A DNA stretch of 64,000 nucleotides from Callorhinus ursinus. Taxonomy: Eukaryota; Chordata; Mammalia; Carnivora; Otariidae. Location: positions 61,196,212 to 61,260,211 of the forward strand of contig NW_020312828.1 of the NCBI RefSeq assembly GCF_003265705.1, given 5' to 3'. Below, one piece after another: positions 25,251 to 58,540 of the stretch; position 1 is the stretch's first letter; every line of letters begins with the position of its first letter. Under the pieces are notes generated by a model, which ran no database searches, was not told where the DNA came from, and saw nothing but the letters and a program-made list of their open reading frames with translations. The translations under genes were made by a program, and so were the position numbers.

Positions 25251-25984
25251 AAGATAACTGCCCATAGTCTCACATCATTCATACCTTTAGCCCATTGGCT
25301 AGAACATACTTATGTGTCCTTGCCAGAGGACAAAAAAATGTCCTCTGATGAGTATTCTCATTCTTTAAATTAAGATAACACCTCCTTCATGTGAATTATT
25401 TTGTTTCGCCTCTCAAGAGTATCTGACGCTGCTCACCATGAGCTCCTTCCTGAAACCATCCATGCTTCCTGAGACTTCCATGGCCTGACGCTGTCTTGAT
25501 TTTCCTCCAATCTCCCTGGCTATTCTCAACTTTAGTTGCTACTGTTGCCTCATCTCCCTCAGTCTCTTAGTGTTCCTATTGGCTCTGTCCTGGAGCAACT
25601 TCATGCCTCACTTCCCACTTTACCCATTCTTCTCACTGTTCCACATGGCAAAAGAAAGTATAACACACGTTTTTTGAATAAGTATGCCAGGAACTATTAG
25701 CACTTTATACATAGAATCTAGCTTAATCCTATCAACAACTCTAAAAGTAGATGCCGCAGTTAACTCCCATGTTTTACATGGAGGTTGATGGGATTTGTCC
25801 ACACTTGGATTGTGCTGGGTGTACTTTTTAGTCCAGGATATCTGTTTTTTGAGCTTACTACTACATCCTACCCATCAAAAACAAAACAAAACACCATATT
25901 CCATGCATATACTCAATTGCTTACTGCATAGCTCTGCATGGCCATCGTGCAAGCATTTCAAACTCAAGATGCCCCAGAGTAAAC
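25251..25984. other. Intergenic; one MIR-like fragment
   Basis: 25685-25800 (TAGCACTTTATACATAGAAT, CTCCCATGTTTTACATGGAG) resembles antisense MIR. 25251-25680 is not assigned; it has the general look of L2 but no diagnostic phrase. Confidence 0.4.
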
Positions 25985-26211
25985 TCATAGTTCTTTCAAC
26001 AATTAGTTACTGAGCACTTACTGTGCATCAGGTACTGCTCTAGGTTCTGGATCTACTAATCTAACTAACCTAAATAGATAATCTCTGACTTCATGAAATT
26101 TTACTATCTAGCTGGGGAGACAAAGAGTAAAACAAGCAGCATCTGTTGTGATCAGTGCTGTAAAGAAAAATGAAGCAGAGGAAGTAGATGGAGAGAGATG
26201 GAGAGGGCCAT

Positions 26212-27000
26212 GTGGTAGGTAGAATAATTGCCCCACAAAGATGTTGACCTCATCCACTAAACTCTGGAAGCAGCAAACGTGTTTCGCCATTTGGGAAAAG
26301 GGATTTTGCAGATGTGATTAAGATTAAGAACCTTTAGATAGGTAGATTATCCAGGATTATGTAGATGGACCTAGTACAATAACATGGAAGAGGAAGGCAG
26401 AATGGTGAGTCAGAGAGATGTGATATGACAATGGAAGAAGAGTCAGGAGAGATTCAAAGTGTGCGAGGGACTCAACCCACCACTGCTGGCTTTGAAGATG
26501 GAGGAAGGGGTCACCAGGCAAGGAATGTAGCAGCCTATAGAGGCTAGAAATGGCCCTCAGTTTACAAGAAGCAGAAAATGGGGATATCAGTCCTACATCC
26601 ACAAAGAACTAAATACTGACAACAACATGAATGAATAGAGAACAGGTTCTCCCCCAGAGTCTCCAGAAAGTAACAGAGGCTTGTCAGCACCTTGATGCTA
26701 GCCTGGCAATCCTGTGCCCACCGACCTGTAGAACAACAAGCTAATAAATTTGTATTTTTTTTTTAAAGATTTTATTTATTTATTTGAAAGAGAGAGAACA
26801 CACAGGGAGAGGGAGAGGGAGAAACAGACTCCCTGCTAAGCAGAGAGCCCAACATGGATCCTGATCCCAGGACCCTGAACTCATGACCTGAGCCGAAGGC
26901 TGATGCTTAACTGACTGAGCCACCCAGGCACCCAAATTTGTGTTGTTCTAAGGCACTAAATTCTGGTGATTTGTTATGGCAGCAGTAGAAAACTAATGCA
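26212..27000 (+). mobile_element. MLT1-type (MaLR) LTR 1, with SINE inside
   Basis: TGTGGTAGGTAGAATAATTG at the left end and GCAGTAGAAAACTAATGCA at the right, with GGGATTTTGCAGATGTGATT and GAACAACAAGCTAATAAATT between, match the MLT1 group (probably MLT1D) as I know it. No internal region; it behaves as a solo LTR in L2. Confidence 0.75.
26754..26932 (-). mobile_element. CAN-SINE inside LTR 1
   Basis: Antisense SINE flanked by AAATTTGT at 26746-26753 and 26933-26940. It lies just after the AATAAA of the LTR. Confidence 0.92.
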
Positions 27001-27712
27001 GGCTATTTTCAGTAGAGTGGTCAGGGAAAACCACTCTAAGCAGAGTCCTGCAGAAATACCTGGGGGAAGAGCTTAATGGGCCAAAATGAATGACCCTGAA
27101 GTCAGAGGACCTTGGAATATCTGAGGAACAGCAAAGAGTCCGATGTGTCTGGAATGAAGGGAGAGCAGTAGGAGCTGAGATGCCCGGAGAGGCCAGGAGC
27201 CAGCACATGTGAAGCTCTGTGGGTCACAGAACTTTGAATTATATTCTAAGCATGATGGGAAGGCACTTTGGCAGAGTAGGGACACAAGCTGACTTACACT
27301 CTTAAAAGGCTGCGGGTGTTGTAATGAGAGTAGACTGAATAGAGTAAGAGAAGAAGAAAGGAAGTTCTCTTAGGGAGCATTATTTACTGTTATTCAACAA
27401 TCTAAATAAGAAAAGGAGACACTTAGACTTGGGCAGAAGAGGCAAAGTCTTGAGAAGTGATCACATAAAGGATACATGTGAAGGTTAGAGCCCACTGTAC
27501 TTTCTGATGGCTAGGAAGTAGGGTGGGAAAGAGAAGTCAGATGAGCACCTGAGCATATGGTGGTGCCAATTACTGAGATGGGAATAATCACAGAAGAAAG
27601 TTGGAGGGATCATGGGTTTGCTTTTGGACATGTTGAGTTTTAGAAGCTAATTAGCTGTTCAAGTCAAGATGTCAGATAACTGTTAGGTACTTGAGTCTGA
27701 AGTTCAGGGGCA

Positions 27713-27991
27713 CAGCACAGAGAACCACAGGGGAAGGGAGGGAAAACTGAATGGGAAGTCATCAGAGAAGGAGAAAAACCATGAGAGACTCTTAACTATA
27801 GGAAACAAACTGAGGGTGGCTGGAGGGGGAGGGGGTGGGGGATGGAGTAACTGGGTGATGGGCATTAAAGAGGGCACATAATGTGATGAGCACTGGGTGT
27901 TATACCCAACTGATAAATTATTGAACACTACATCTGAAACTATTGATGTACTATATGTTGGCTAACTGAATTCAAATAATAAAAAAAAAAA
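27713..27991 (+). mobile_element. L1 3' end, strongly 5'-truncated
   Basis: Carnivore L1 3' UTR (GACTCTTAACTATAGGAAAC, GAGCACTGGGTGTTATACCC) with A tail. Exact 15-bp duplication TGAAGTTCAGGGGCA at 27698-27712 and 27992-28006. Confidence 0.92.
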
Positions 27992-28207
27992 TGAAGTTCA
28001 GGGGCAATTTGGGCTAGAGGCATGTGGTGTACAGAATAATGCCCTCCACCCTGAAGATGTTGATGTCCTGATCCCCAGAACCTGTGATTACTTTATGTTA
28101 CATGCCAAGGGGGGATTAAAGTAGCAAATCAACTTATTTTAAAACAAACAAACAAACAAAATCCTGGATCATCTGGGTTGGTCCAGTGTAGTCAAGAGGG
28201 TTCTTAA

Positions 28208-28390
28208 GGGACACCTAGGTGGCTCAATCAGTTAAGCATCTGCCTTCAGGTCATGATCTCGAGGTCCTGGGATCAAGCCCCACATCAGGCTCCCTGCTCA
28301 GAGAGGAGCCTGCTTCTCCCTCTCCCTCTGCAGCCCCCCATGTGCTCTCTTGCTCTCTCAATTAAGTAAATAAAATATTTTTTAAAAAAA
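28208..28390 (+). mobile_element. CAN-SINE in LTR 2
   Basis: Sense copy with diverged head (GGGACACCTAGGTGGCTCAA). It interrupts LTR text GGTTCTTAA and CATTCTTAA. Confidence 0.9.
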
Positions 28391-28670
28391 GCATTCTTAA
28401 ATAGGATGAGAGAGGCAGAGGACTCAGAACCAGAGAGAAAGCATCATGAAATAGATTTGACTGACCAGTATTGGCTTTGAAGAAGGTGGAAGGGACCACA
28501 ACACAAGGAATGCTGGCAGCCTCCAGAAGCTGGAAAAGACAAGGAAACAGATTCCTCCTGATAGCCTCCAGAAAGGGACACGGCACTGGTAACACCTTGA
28601 TTTTAGCCCAGTGAGACTCATTTCTGAATTCTGACCTTACAGAACTGTAAAATAATAAACTTTGATGTTT

Positions 28671-28868
28671 GATTTTGTTTTTAAGATTTTATTTATTTTA
28701 TTTGACACAGAGAGAGAGAGCGTGCATGCACAAGCAGGGGAAGTGGCAGAGGGAGAAGCAGACTCCCTGCCGAGCAGGGAGCCAGATGTGAGACTTGATC
28801 CCAGGATCCTGGGATTATGACCTGAGCCAAAGGCAGACGCTTAACCAACTGAGCCACCCAGGCCCCCC
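28671..28868 (-). mobile_element. CAN-SINE in LTR 2, second copy
   Basis: Antisense copy with exact 14-bp duplication AAACTTTGATGTTT at 28657-28670 and 28869-28882. Confidence 0.94.
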
Positions 28869-28959
28869 AAACTTTGATGTTTTTAAGACACTAAGTTCAC
28901 GATAGGTAATTTGTTAGAGCAGCAATAGGAAACTAATACAAGCCATAATTTCATGGAAA

Positions 28960-29930
28960 CATGTTTTTTTCTTCAGCGTACCCTGTTGGTAAGTGGCATA
29001 AACATCACCCATCTGTTGGAGGTAGAAATATGTATCATCTTTAATTCCTTCCTCTCCTTCACGCTCCAATCCAGTCAACATCAAGTTCTCTAGATTCTAC
29101 TTATAAGCATTTACTCCCAGTTATCCACTGTACTATTTCTCTAATCAGATCATCATCATCATCACCATCTTTCTTCGGGAAGGAAGAAGGAGACAGTACA
29201 AACCCACCACTCTCCATTTAGCAAGCCAGAAAAAGCCTTCCAAACTGAATATTTCTGGTAATTACTCCTCTCTCCTGAAATTCTTCAATGGCTTGCTGTT
29301 TTTCTTTTCTTTTTTTATTTTATTTATTTATTTGAGAGACAGCATGAGAGGGAGGAGGGTCAGAGGGAGAAGCAGACTCCCCACTGAGCAGGGAGCCCAT
29401 TGCGGGACTCCATCCCAGGACTCCAGGATCATGACCTGAGCTGAAGGCAGTTGCTTAACCACCTCAGCCACCCAGGGGCCCTGGCTTGCGGTTTCATTCA
29501 GAATAAAGTCCAGACTGTTTGACATGTCTTGGAAGGTCCTCCAGGGTTTGCCTCGGTCCTCAGCCTTACTTCCTGACACGCATCCTCACACTAAACTTCA
29601 GACCGTAGAAAGCATTTGGAGGCCTCCTCACTTGCCACTGGCCTTCCTTGTCCCATGACTGCCTCATAGAAAAGGCTCTAATGTTCAACATCCTCCCCCA
29701 TTCACCATCAGGGCTCAACTTAATCCCTTCAAATTGTTCTGATCTCCCAAATTGTAACCACCTTGGTATGAGGACCTTGAATATTTGCTTCAAACTACTC
29801 ATCACAATAATCAGTGCTCTGTTTGTCTCAGGAGAACAGGGCTTTGCCTTACTTGTCTACTACAGCTATCTCCATTCCTAGCACCCAGCATACAGGATAT
29901 TTGTCAAATAATATTTGTCAGATAATAATT
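28960..29930 (+). repeat. L2 fragment, sense
   Basis: GAATAAAGTCCAGACTGTTT, GGTCCTCCAGGGTTTGCCTC, AGAACAGGGCTTTGCC and CTAGCACCCAGCATACAGG are typical of L2. It is interrupted by the SINE at 29302-29481. Confidence 0.7.
29302..29481 (-). mobile_element. CAN-SINE inside L2
   Basis: Antisense copy; duplication TGGCTTGCTGTTT at 29289-29301, with one mismatch at 29482-29494. Confidence 0.93.
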
Positions 29931-30149
29931 GCTCACTATGGAGCTGTAAATCATTATCTTTAAAATCTCAACAATGGTTCCTGTGTAATTTTTAGTAACC
30001 AATTTCTTTATAAAGTCCTTACTAATAGAGTGTTCAGATACTTTTTTAAATGCAATACTTTTGTGCCTCTCACCATTTTCACATTCTTGACTCGCCCCCA
30101 CCCCCACTTTAGAAATGGGCAGTAAAAGATAGGTGGAAGAATGGCTTTT

Positions 30150-30345
30150 TCTTACATTCATGTCACTCAACATGTAGCTATTGAGCACCTAAATATGCCA
30201 ATCACTGAGCGCTGAGAATACAAGAAGTGAATACAATACGCATTGTCTCTGTTTTTACGGAGTTTGCATTCTAGTATGTTTTTAAGGTGAGGGGAAATCA
30301 GAAAGTAAACAAACCGAAAATTATACAGAACATGGACAGTAATAA
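30150..30345 (-). repeat. Antisense L2 3' end
   Basis: GCTATTGAGCACCTAAATATG, GAGTTTGCATTCTAGTATG and GACAGTAATAAGTGTCAAAG follow the L2 antisense pattern. Confidence 0.6.
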
Positions 30346-30504
30346 GTGTCAAAGTCAGAAAAGTAGGTAGGTTGGTGTGTGGGGGTGTGTGCGTTACGTT
30401 AATTCTACCCTTAGGGTAATCGGGAAAGCTACTCGAATAAACCGACATTTAAGCCGGGACCAAGAGCAAATGAGGAGTCCGGATCGGGTCACAGTGAAGC
30501 TGGC

Positions 30505-30690
30505 ACGATCAGGAATTTCGTTTTCCAAATTCAAATCGCAGCTTTACCCACTGCAAGCTGTATGCGACTGAACAAATCAAACTAGCCCCTCTGAGTCTGC
30601 TTCCTGGCTGTTAAAGAATAATAATACCGCAAGCCTCACAGGCTTGTTACGAGGTCATGATCAGCAAACTAACACAATGTAAGAAGAGTT
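30505..30690 (+). repeat. MIR near the MED30 promoter
   Basis: Diverged sense MIR: CAAATTCAAATCGCAGCTTT, GAGTCTGCTTCCTGGCTG (variant core) and GGCTTGTTACGAGG. Confidence 0.5.
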
Positions 30691-30887
30691 CTTTTCAGGA
30701 ATTCTAAGAACAGGCTGAGACTTTAGGAAAGAACTCGGGGAAAGCCCAACCGCCTCAAAGCACGAGCACAGCCCCCTGGCTGAAGTGCAGGCGGTGATTG
30801 GCTACTCAGCTTCTCCGTCCCGCCCCACCAGGGCTTCCGGTCCAATCGTGGCCGGCTTTGTGCCTACGTAAGTTCCCAGGGACCACC

Positions 30888-30917
30888 ATGTGGGCGGTCC
30901 CCGTGAAGTTAAGCTGA
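30888..30917 (+). other. Potential short upstream ORF in the MED30 promoter/5' UTR
   Basis: ATG at 30888 sits in a near-ideal Kozak context (ACCACCATGT) and opens a nine-codon frame (MWAVPVKLS) ending TGA at 30915-30917. There is no other ATG between it and the MED30 start. It matters only if transcription begins upstream of 30888, which is not shown. Confidence 0.35.
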
Positions 30918-31080
30918 CGCGTTACGTCACGGTGGGCGGAAGTCCCGGCCGCTGTTTTGAAATCAGGCCGCCGGAGTCTTGGAAGCTCCTTCCACCGCGG
31001 AGGCCGGCAGCAACCCACCGGCGGGCGGACCCCCTGACGCTTATTTCCAAGCCCCGCCGGCCTGAGGCCGCAACCTCGCC

Positions 31081-52608
<21,528 letters not shown>

Positions 52609-52900
52609 ACTGATATTTAAATTTCCTGCTTTTCACATTATGCCATTTCCCCCCCCTTAAGTGTTTTTTCCCTTTGAAGATTATTTATCTGCTTTTATTC
52701 TACTCACTAGAATTAAAGTTCCTATTTTTACATTGCAATTTTATATTAAAGTATTCATTGGCAGTTTTTTTTAAGCTATTGATTCTATGGAAGATTATTG
52801 TAATAAACTTTGATAGGGCTTATGTTTTGGTTAATCTTCATGAATTGAATTCTTTAAGCAAAATAAGTTTTGTAAATAAATTTTTCAATTTGATCAATGG
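52609..52900 (+). terminator. MED30: MED30 3' UTR and poly(A) signals
   Basis: After the TAA there is an AT-rich 3' UTR. Candidate poly(A) signals are ATTAAA near 52746, AATAAA at 52802-52807 and AATAAA at 52875-52880. The last is followed by a GT-rich stretch (TGGTGGTTTTG near 52898), which fits a downstream element, so cleavage near 52895 is my best guess. The earlier AATAAA could give a shorter transcript. Confidence 0.7.
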
Positions 52901-54500
52901 TGGTTTTGCTCATTTTATTACCCTTTTAGGAGAGTTAAAGGTTTAAACATTTTTGCGAATGAAAATACCAAGTACAGTCTATCTGTGATACAAACTAATT
53001 AAAATTAAACATGTAAGTCTCCACTTCAACTCAATTTTTTTTTAAATTTAGAGTCCCAAACAGGTTAAAATGAGAAAATAGTTAACCTGTATATTGCTGT
53101 AAATAGACGAAAATTACTATTACCATGCGTTTCATGTGTGGGGTCTTACCTAGAATGACCTGTCTCTAACAGGACAGAATGAAGTAACTTGAGTCTGGCA
53201 CAAATGGAAATCACAACTATGTGCTTCTGTGCTCCCTGCTTTAGCCTAAGAGCAACACCCTAGCTGATGCTTTCAGATACACGCTAAAGTAATCTTGAGT
53301 GCCTTTTGGAAACAGTAAATAAATTTTTTAAGAGTTTTAAATGAGATAGCTCTATATGACAAGTGCTTTTGTAGACTGGTAGTTGGTCTATACTAAGTCC
53401 TTCATGGGTCTGCCTACAGGAGCTAGTCTCTCAGATTATAAACGATGTATCCTCAAATAAGAGATGCAGATTTTCAGACTGATCCAGAAGCCCCTATCTA
53501 TCTTGCCTGGTTCTGACTCAATAATAAATACTGCTATTCAGCTTCTACTGTATATGGACAAAGTTTCTCTGGAAGGTTACACAAGAAACTGGAAACCAAC
53601 TTCCTCTGGGGAGAGGACCCTGGGTGGTTGAGGATGAAGGTAAAGAAGATGCTTACTTTTCACGGTACACCCTTTGGTGCCTTTAAAATTTATAGCATGC
53701 AAATACCACCTATTCAAAAAATAGGTGAAATTTCATTTTAAGTTACATAGATTCCCAGCTATACCAAGTGGCAGAAGCATAAGAAAACAAGCCTAACCAT
53801 GTACATGGGCATCTTTAGACCCTCTAACTTACATTTGTCAAAATAGTTGTCCCGGGCAAGCCCAATGTTAGCCAGATGAGGAGTTAACTGCCCACACTGG
53901 GAGGCACTGCAGTTCCCAGCACAGGTAAAGTCACAGGAAGCCAGAACAAGGACAAGAATTAGGACCGACAGATAATCCAGTCTACCTCAGAAATCGGCAG
54001 CAGTATCTAAGGGTATTAGATTTTATCTAGCCTATCACCAATTGGACATGCAAGCTTTTTACAGATGTTCACGACTAGTACATTCTTTGCGTGGTAGATT
54101 GCTGGTTACTATTGCAAATTTAGTGCTTGGGTATTGACTAACCAAGCAGTCATAAAAATTGTTTAACCAAATGGTGTTTTGTTGTTTTAACTGTCACACT
54201 CAATGCCTTAGATCATTCAAGGTGCCACAAACTCAGCTCTTGGAGGGAATGTGGAAATCGCATCTTTTGGGCCTCAGTTCTATAGAGAGTGTCTCCCCTG
54301 CGGAACAACGGTCAATGCAGCTACACTCCGCCGCAGGGCAGTAGCCCCACATTCTGGGCGTGTGCTTTTAGCCCTCAGAACTCAGGCGGTTTGCCCAGTT
54401 ACTCACAAGTCTACTTGGGACCAATTAGGACTGTGTTGGAGGTTATTAAACACACAGACCCCACTAACCCTGAGAGTTCCAGCTTTTTCTTGAGGGATAG
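52901..54500. other. Intergenic downstream of MED30, nothing recognised
   Basis: No exon, RNA gene or nameable repeat seen. Confidence 0.45.
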
Positions 54501-54509
54501 CATGCCAGT

Positions 54510-54615
54510 AAGCAGACTGACGAGCCAGAAAGGCAATTCGGTTGTGACGTGTAGCCTTGGGCAAGTCACTCTCCCTTTTCCTGTCTGTAAAAGGATACAT
54601 GGCATTTTGATCTGT
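54510..54615 (+). repeat. MIR fragment
   Basis: TAGCCTTGGGCAAGTCACTC followed by CCTGTCTGTAAAAGGATAC. Confidence 0.7.
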
Positions 54616-54617
54616 GT

Positions 54618-54840
54618 TAGAATTTCAGTTGCAAATGTTAGAAACCCAATTCAAATTGGCTTAAGCCAAAGGGGATTTATTAGTTCCTGTAGTAAAAGAA
54701 AGGATGCCAGGGAAGAGAGCTCACAGGATCAAAGAAACTCTGCAGGAACTCAGGCTTCAGGAATTAGAACCCAGGATTCTCAGTGCCTCCTCTAATTTCT
54801 GCCGGCTCTCTGCTCCATTCTCTCTACTGCAGATAGGCTT
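54618..54840. repeat. Old interspersed repeat, same unassigned family as 23620
   Basis: CAGTTGCAAATGTTAGAAAC, CAAATTGGCTTAAGCCAAAG and GGGATTTATTAGTTCCTGTA. A common mammalian repeat whose name I cannot give. Confidence 0.45.
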
Positions 54841-56200
54841 TCTCCAAATAATGGGAAAGATGGCTTTCCACCTTTACATCTTTTCTGTACCCCAACCCCC
54901 AAGGCTGGGCCACTTCTCCCACTCTAAATGGAGAATTCTAATGGACCCTGATTAGCACAGCTTGTAGCCTTATAACCAACCTTTGGACCAACCGTTGCAT
55001 ATGGGGTACTATGATTAGACTGAGCCCGGTTATGAGCCCACCTCTGCATCCAGGAATTGGGTGTGAGAGTCATGGAAACGTTATCGAGCAGGTAACAAAT
55101 ATTAGGGGGAAAAGGCATCAATCAGGAAAAAACAAAACAATGGCAAACAGTCCACTGACGCTCCCTCTTCCTAGTTATACTACTGCCTTAGATAATGAGT
55201 TATTAAACTCTCAAAAAAAAAAAACCCACGAAGAGTCTACAGAAAATCAAATGCATTATTCACTACCATGAGAAAACTATTAAAATGTTTTCTGGAATTT
55301 GCGGACTTCTGTGTTGACATCTTTCTTTGCAGCTGTTTCAATTAACGACAGTGTGATCTTGTCAGGTCTGGGTTAGCCTAGCTTGGGTGAAAGCAGAGGT
55401 AGGAAAGGGCTAAGAAAATAAGATAAAATGAAAACCCCAGCATCCTGGTAATAAAATTATCTTTAAAATGATTTGGAAACCTAAGGCCCTGACCATTCAA
55501 ACAGTAGATCCCTTGGCACCATCACGAGCCAAAATGTGTTAACTTGACATTTTGATGTAGTTCCAGTTTGAGTAATTCATTTTATTTCCTTCAATTCCCA
55601 AGGAAGTTTAAGCTAGATAGAGGAGTCTTTCAGCCTTAAACTAAAATGTGTGCTTGTCCCGCAGCTCATAGAGTTTGTTATCCTGAGTGTTCTTAAATTT
55701 GTCCAACGTAACTGAATGCCTTAAAATTTTTTCTATTCCTGGAAGACATTTGTGGACCAAGGGCTGATTTTTTTTTTTTAAGCATAAATCGAAAGGTAGT
55801 CCAGATGCATATATATATTTTTTGGCATGGTAGCAGTCTTGAATTCTTTCACATCTTTTTAACTTAAAGAATTAGATTTATTTAAGACTTAAGTTTATGT
55901 TTTCACATAGGCTTAAATTATGCACTAATGCATTTACATCAGTAAACGTATGCACTGATGATTCACACTTCATCAATGCATCAATTTTTTTGAAAAATTC
56001 TTACTGTTGTTAGTTTGTATCTGCATTCCAAAACTAAACTATTTAGACATTTGCAAAGAAAATGTGAACTTGTATTTTCTCTGTACTTTGAGGTCTTATT
56101 CTTCTATGACACAGGAACACAAGACCACCGAGGGGCACGCTCCATGTTGGAACTACCACACCTGTTTGAACTTCCTCAGATGTCTGTTTGTGGCAGCATC
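54841..56200. other. Intergenic, nothing recognised
   Basis: No supported feature. Confidence 0.45.
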
Positions 56201-56206
56201 GCTTCT

Positions 56207-56350
56207 AGTTTAGTGTGGACAAGAATCACAGGGGTGCACTTTTTTTAAATGCAGATTTTTGGAATGACCACAAATGTACTGAATCGGAATGCCTAAGGTA
56301 AGACCTAAAAATCTGCATATTAAACAAGCTTTCCAGGTGATCTACCACTG
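56207..56350. repeat. Possible MER5-type fragment
   Basis: GTGGACAAGAATCACAGGGG, AAATCTGCATATTAAACAAG and TTTCCAGGTGATCTACCACTG follow the MER5 layout but are strongly diverged. Confidence 0.45.
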
Positions 56351-56510
56351 ACATCGGAAAAATATTTTTCTATGCAGTTTAGTGATAGTCATTTTGAGTA
56401 TTTTTATATGAAAAACTGTTCAAATATAGCTATATTAAGGTAAAACAAAAGGCATTATGCCACATTAAGACTTCTAGCCTTTTGAGTATTTAAAAATAAT
56501 ACTCTATTGT

Positions 56511-56682
56511 CAGCAGTTCTCAACCTTGGCTGCACATTAGAATCAACTGGAGAACTGTTAAAATCCCCTGTGCCAAGGCCACACCCCAAAATTAAATCGG
56601 AATTCTGGGGTGAGATCCAGGCATCAATGTGTTTTAAAGCTTCCCAGGTGACCCCCATGTGTAGCCAAGTTAAGAACCATTG
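56511..56682 (+). mobile_element. MER5A (nonautonomous hAT-Charlie element)
   Basis: The left end CAGCAGTTCTCAACCTTGGC pairs with CAATGGTTCTTAACTTGGCT, the reverse complement of the right end. Body phrases CACATTAGAATCAACTGGAG and TTTTAAAGCTTCCCAGGTGA are diagnostic of MER5A. Confidence 0.85.
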
Positions 56683-56699
56683 CTATATGTCGATTCATA

Positions 56700-58380
56700 T
56701 GTGCTCTATGTGGAAAGGATCTTGAGCGACTGATTTTCTAGTAATAAACATTTGGAGCAAAGAACTTCAAGAGGTCAAAATCCTGAAACTCACCTATACT
56801 CAAAGGCATTTTTGCAAGGATACCTAATTCTACACTCCTGGATGTCAGAAGCAAAGAACCCTCACTCTCATCATTCACAAACATACTGCCACTCAGAGAA
56901 AAACTAGAGGATGCCATCCAGTCAACAACTCTTATAGGCAAAGGGAAAGAGGGGAACTGATGCATGGTCTTCCATCCTCATAGGTCATAATACTTCCAAG
57001 ACATTAAAGAGGTCGAGTGAAGATAAAAGGAAGACAACATTTCTCTTTGTTCCCTATTCCATGCTGAAAAATGGCCATATCTTCTTTTAGACTGATAAAA
57101 ATAAGCAACCTGGATTTATAATTCACTCATCTAAGAGTCATTTATCGATCACCTCCAGACTCCAGGCACCAGGGTTGGAACTGGGTATACCAAGATGGAA
57201 AGGACGCTTCACTCAAAGGCATGGAATACAAGCTAGAAGAGAGCTGTTCCTATGTACAAAACTCTAATCAGTCAGGGGACTTCCACACATTCAGAAGATG
57301 AATGCTCACCAACCAACCCAAAGAACCAATGAACTCTGTGGAACTCTTATTCCACTGAGACTTGCATTTTCATAATGCCTGTAGAGCAAATTACAGAGCT
57401 CAAATTAGAGCTCTCCTTCCCATGGGATACCGCACAAAAATTGTATCTATGGAGTTAAAATTTCTATTGTTGTGTATGCCCAGAACTGTTTAACAGTCTA
57501 ACTTAGGGTAAAAGATACAAGAAGGCAACACTCTAAAAATGTTCAACTCCGGAAGATGAGAATGTAGCACAGATTTAATTGCAATAAGGTGAGGGAAATA
57601 GTTTTCAAAACAGCTTTCAGAGAGGGAAGAAAAGTCATTTGCGAAAGCTCAGTACTTAAAATCTACAGATGGCATAGCTAACAAATAAATCAATTAAAGA
57701 ATGCAAAGTGTGAACAGAAACATAAATGTGAATTAAAACCATACAAACTTGAAGTTATGTATGAAGTAAGTATTTTAACCACTGGCACTAAAATTTTAAA
57801 TTGAATTCTCTGATGAAACAGGAAACTGGTATAATTGCCTGAGTAAAGGGTGATTTGAGAATTACAGCTGGTGGGGGGGAAAATGTGTTTCTGGGTTTTG
57901 AATAGACAGTAAAAGCATGACAGATGAACAGAAAGGGCTTGCCAAGGAACCAACAATAGTCCAGGTGAGAAATAACTAAGGCATAAAACAGCCGTAGCAG
58001 TAGACCTTGAATTAAGTAGTAGCAAGTTTCTTTTCTATGATGCTCAACTTGATGGATTCCTACATGTTTGTTCTTGCCAATCCACGCAAGGTTGTAGCAA
58101 TACAGTCCGGTGGCCTGGAAAGGTCAGAAAGGGCACTTCCTGGAGCTACCAGCCTCTTTTCTGAGAATCTGATTTTTTGGGGGGAGTGGGTAAGGGGAGG
58201 ACCTCTACAGAATTTTTGTACAAGTACTGGGTTATTTATTTACTTGTTTACAACACTCTCTGTAGAGGGCTATTTGCAGGGGAGGGCAAAAAGCATGGAG
58301 AGGGAAAGGTCTTCTGCTCTCAGATGGTGGAGAATGGATCACCCCGGCTCGTAGAGAATTCTCACCCTCTCCCATGACTG
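56700..58380. other. Intergenic, little recognised
   Basis: 57120-57230 (ATTTATCGATCACCTCCAGA, CCAGGCACCAGGGTTGGAAC) may be antisense L2. Nothing else identified. Confidence 0.45.
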
Positions 58381-58384
58381 AGTC

Positions 58385-58520
58385 CTGAAGAGTGGGGGAA
58401 AGTGTGGGGCCTGGAGATAAACTGCCTGCATCCCACCTCTGCTGTTTACTAGCTGCTCCCTGGGGCAAACTGTTCAACTCACTCAGGACTTGGCTTTCTC
58501 CTCTGTAGAAGGGACAAATA
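58385..58520 (+). repeat. MIR fragment
   Basis: GGCCTGGAGATAAACTGCCT, GCTGTTTACTAGCTGCTCCC and TTGGCTTTCTCCTCTGTAGA are the sense MIR core. Confidence 0.65.
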
Positions 58521-58540
58521 GTATGTTCTCATATGGATTT

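Larger units (their letters stand above)
25985..28022 (-). repeat. Antisense L2, interrupted by an LTR and an L1 end
   Basis: 25985-26211 starts TTACTGAGCACTTACTGTGC. 27001-27712 continues in register with TAGAGTGGTCAGGGAAAACC, TACCTGGGGGAAGAGC, GAGGAACAGCAAAGAGTCCG, TACTGAGATGGGAATA and TTTTGGACATGTTGAGTTT. 28007-28022 is the last scrap. An MLT1-type LTR splits it at 26212-27000 and an L1 3' end at 27713-27991, so the L2 is the oldest layer. Confidence 0.7.
28023..28936 (+). mobile_element. MLT1-type (MaLR) LTR 2, with two SINEs inside
   Basis: TGTGGTGTACAGAATAATGC at the left end and CAGCAATAGGAAACTAATACA at the right. Shared middle parts include AAGCTGGAAAAGACAAGGAA and ACACCTTGATTTTAGCCCAG. 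Same orientation and same family as LTR 1. Since the DNA between them is L2 and L1, they are probably separate solo LTRs and not a provirus pair. Confidence 0.75.

Noticed and set aside
26212..28936. The two MLT1 LTRs as ends of one provirus
   Set aside because: The sequence between them is L2 continuing on both sides of LTR 1, plus an L1 end. No retroviral internal region was seen.
54289..54795. 168-codon open frame, the longest ORF in the window
   Set aside because: Its second half lies in MIR and another old repeat, and two other frames are open over the same stretch. No recognisable domain or codon signature.
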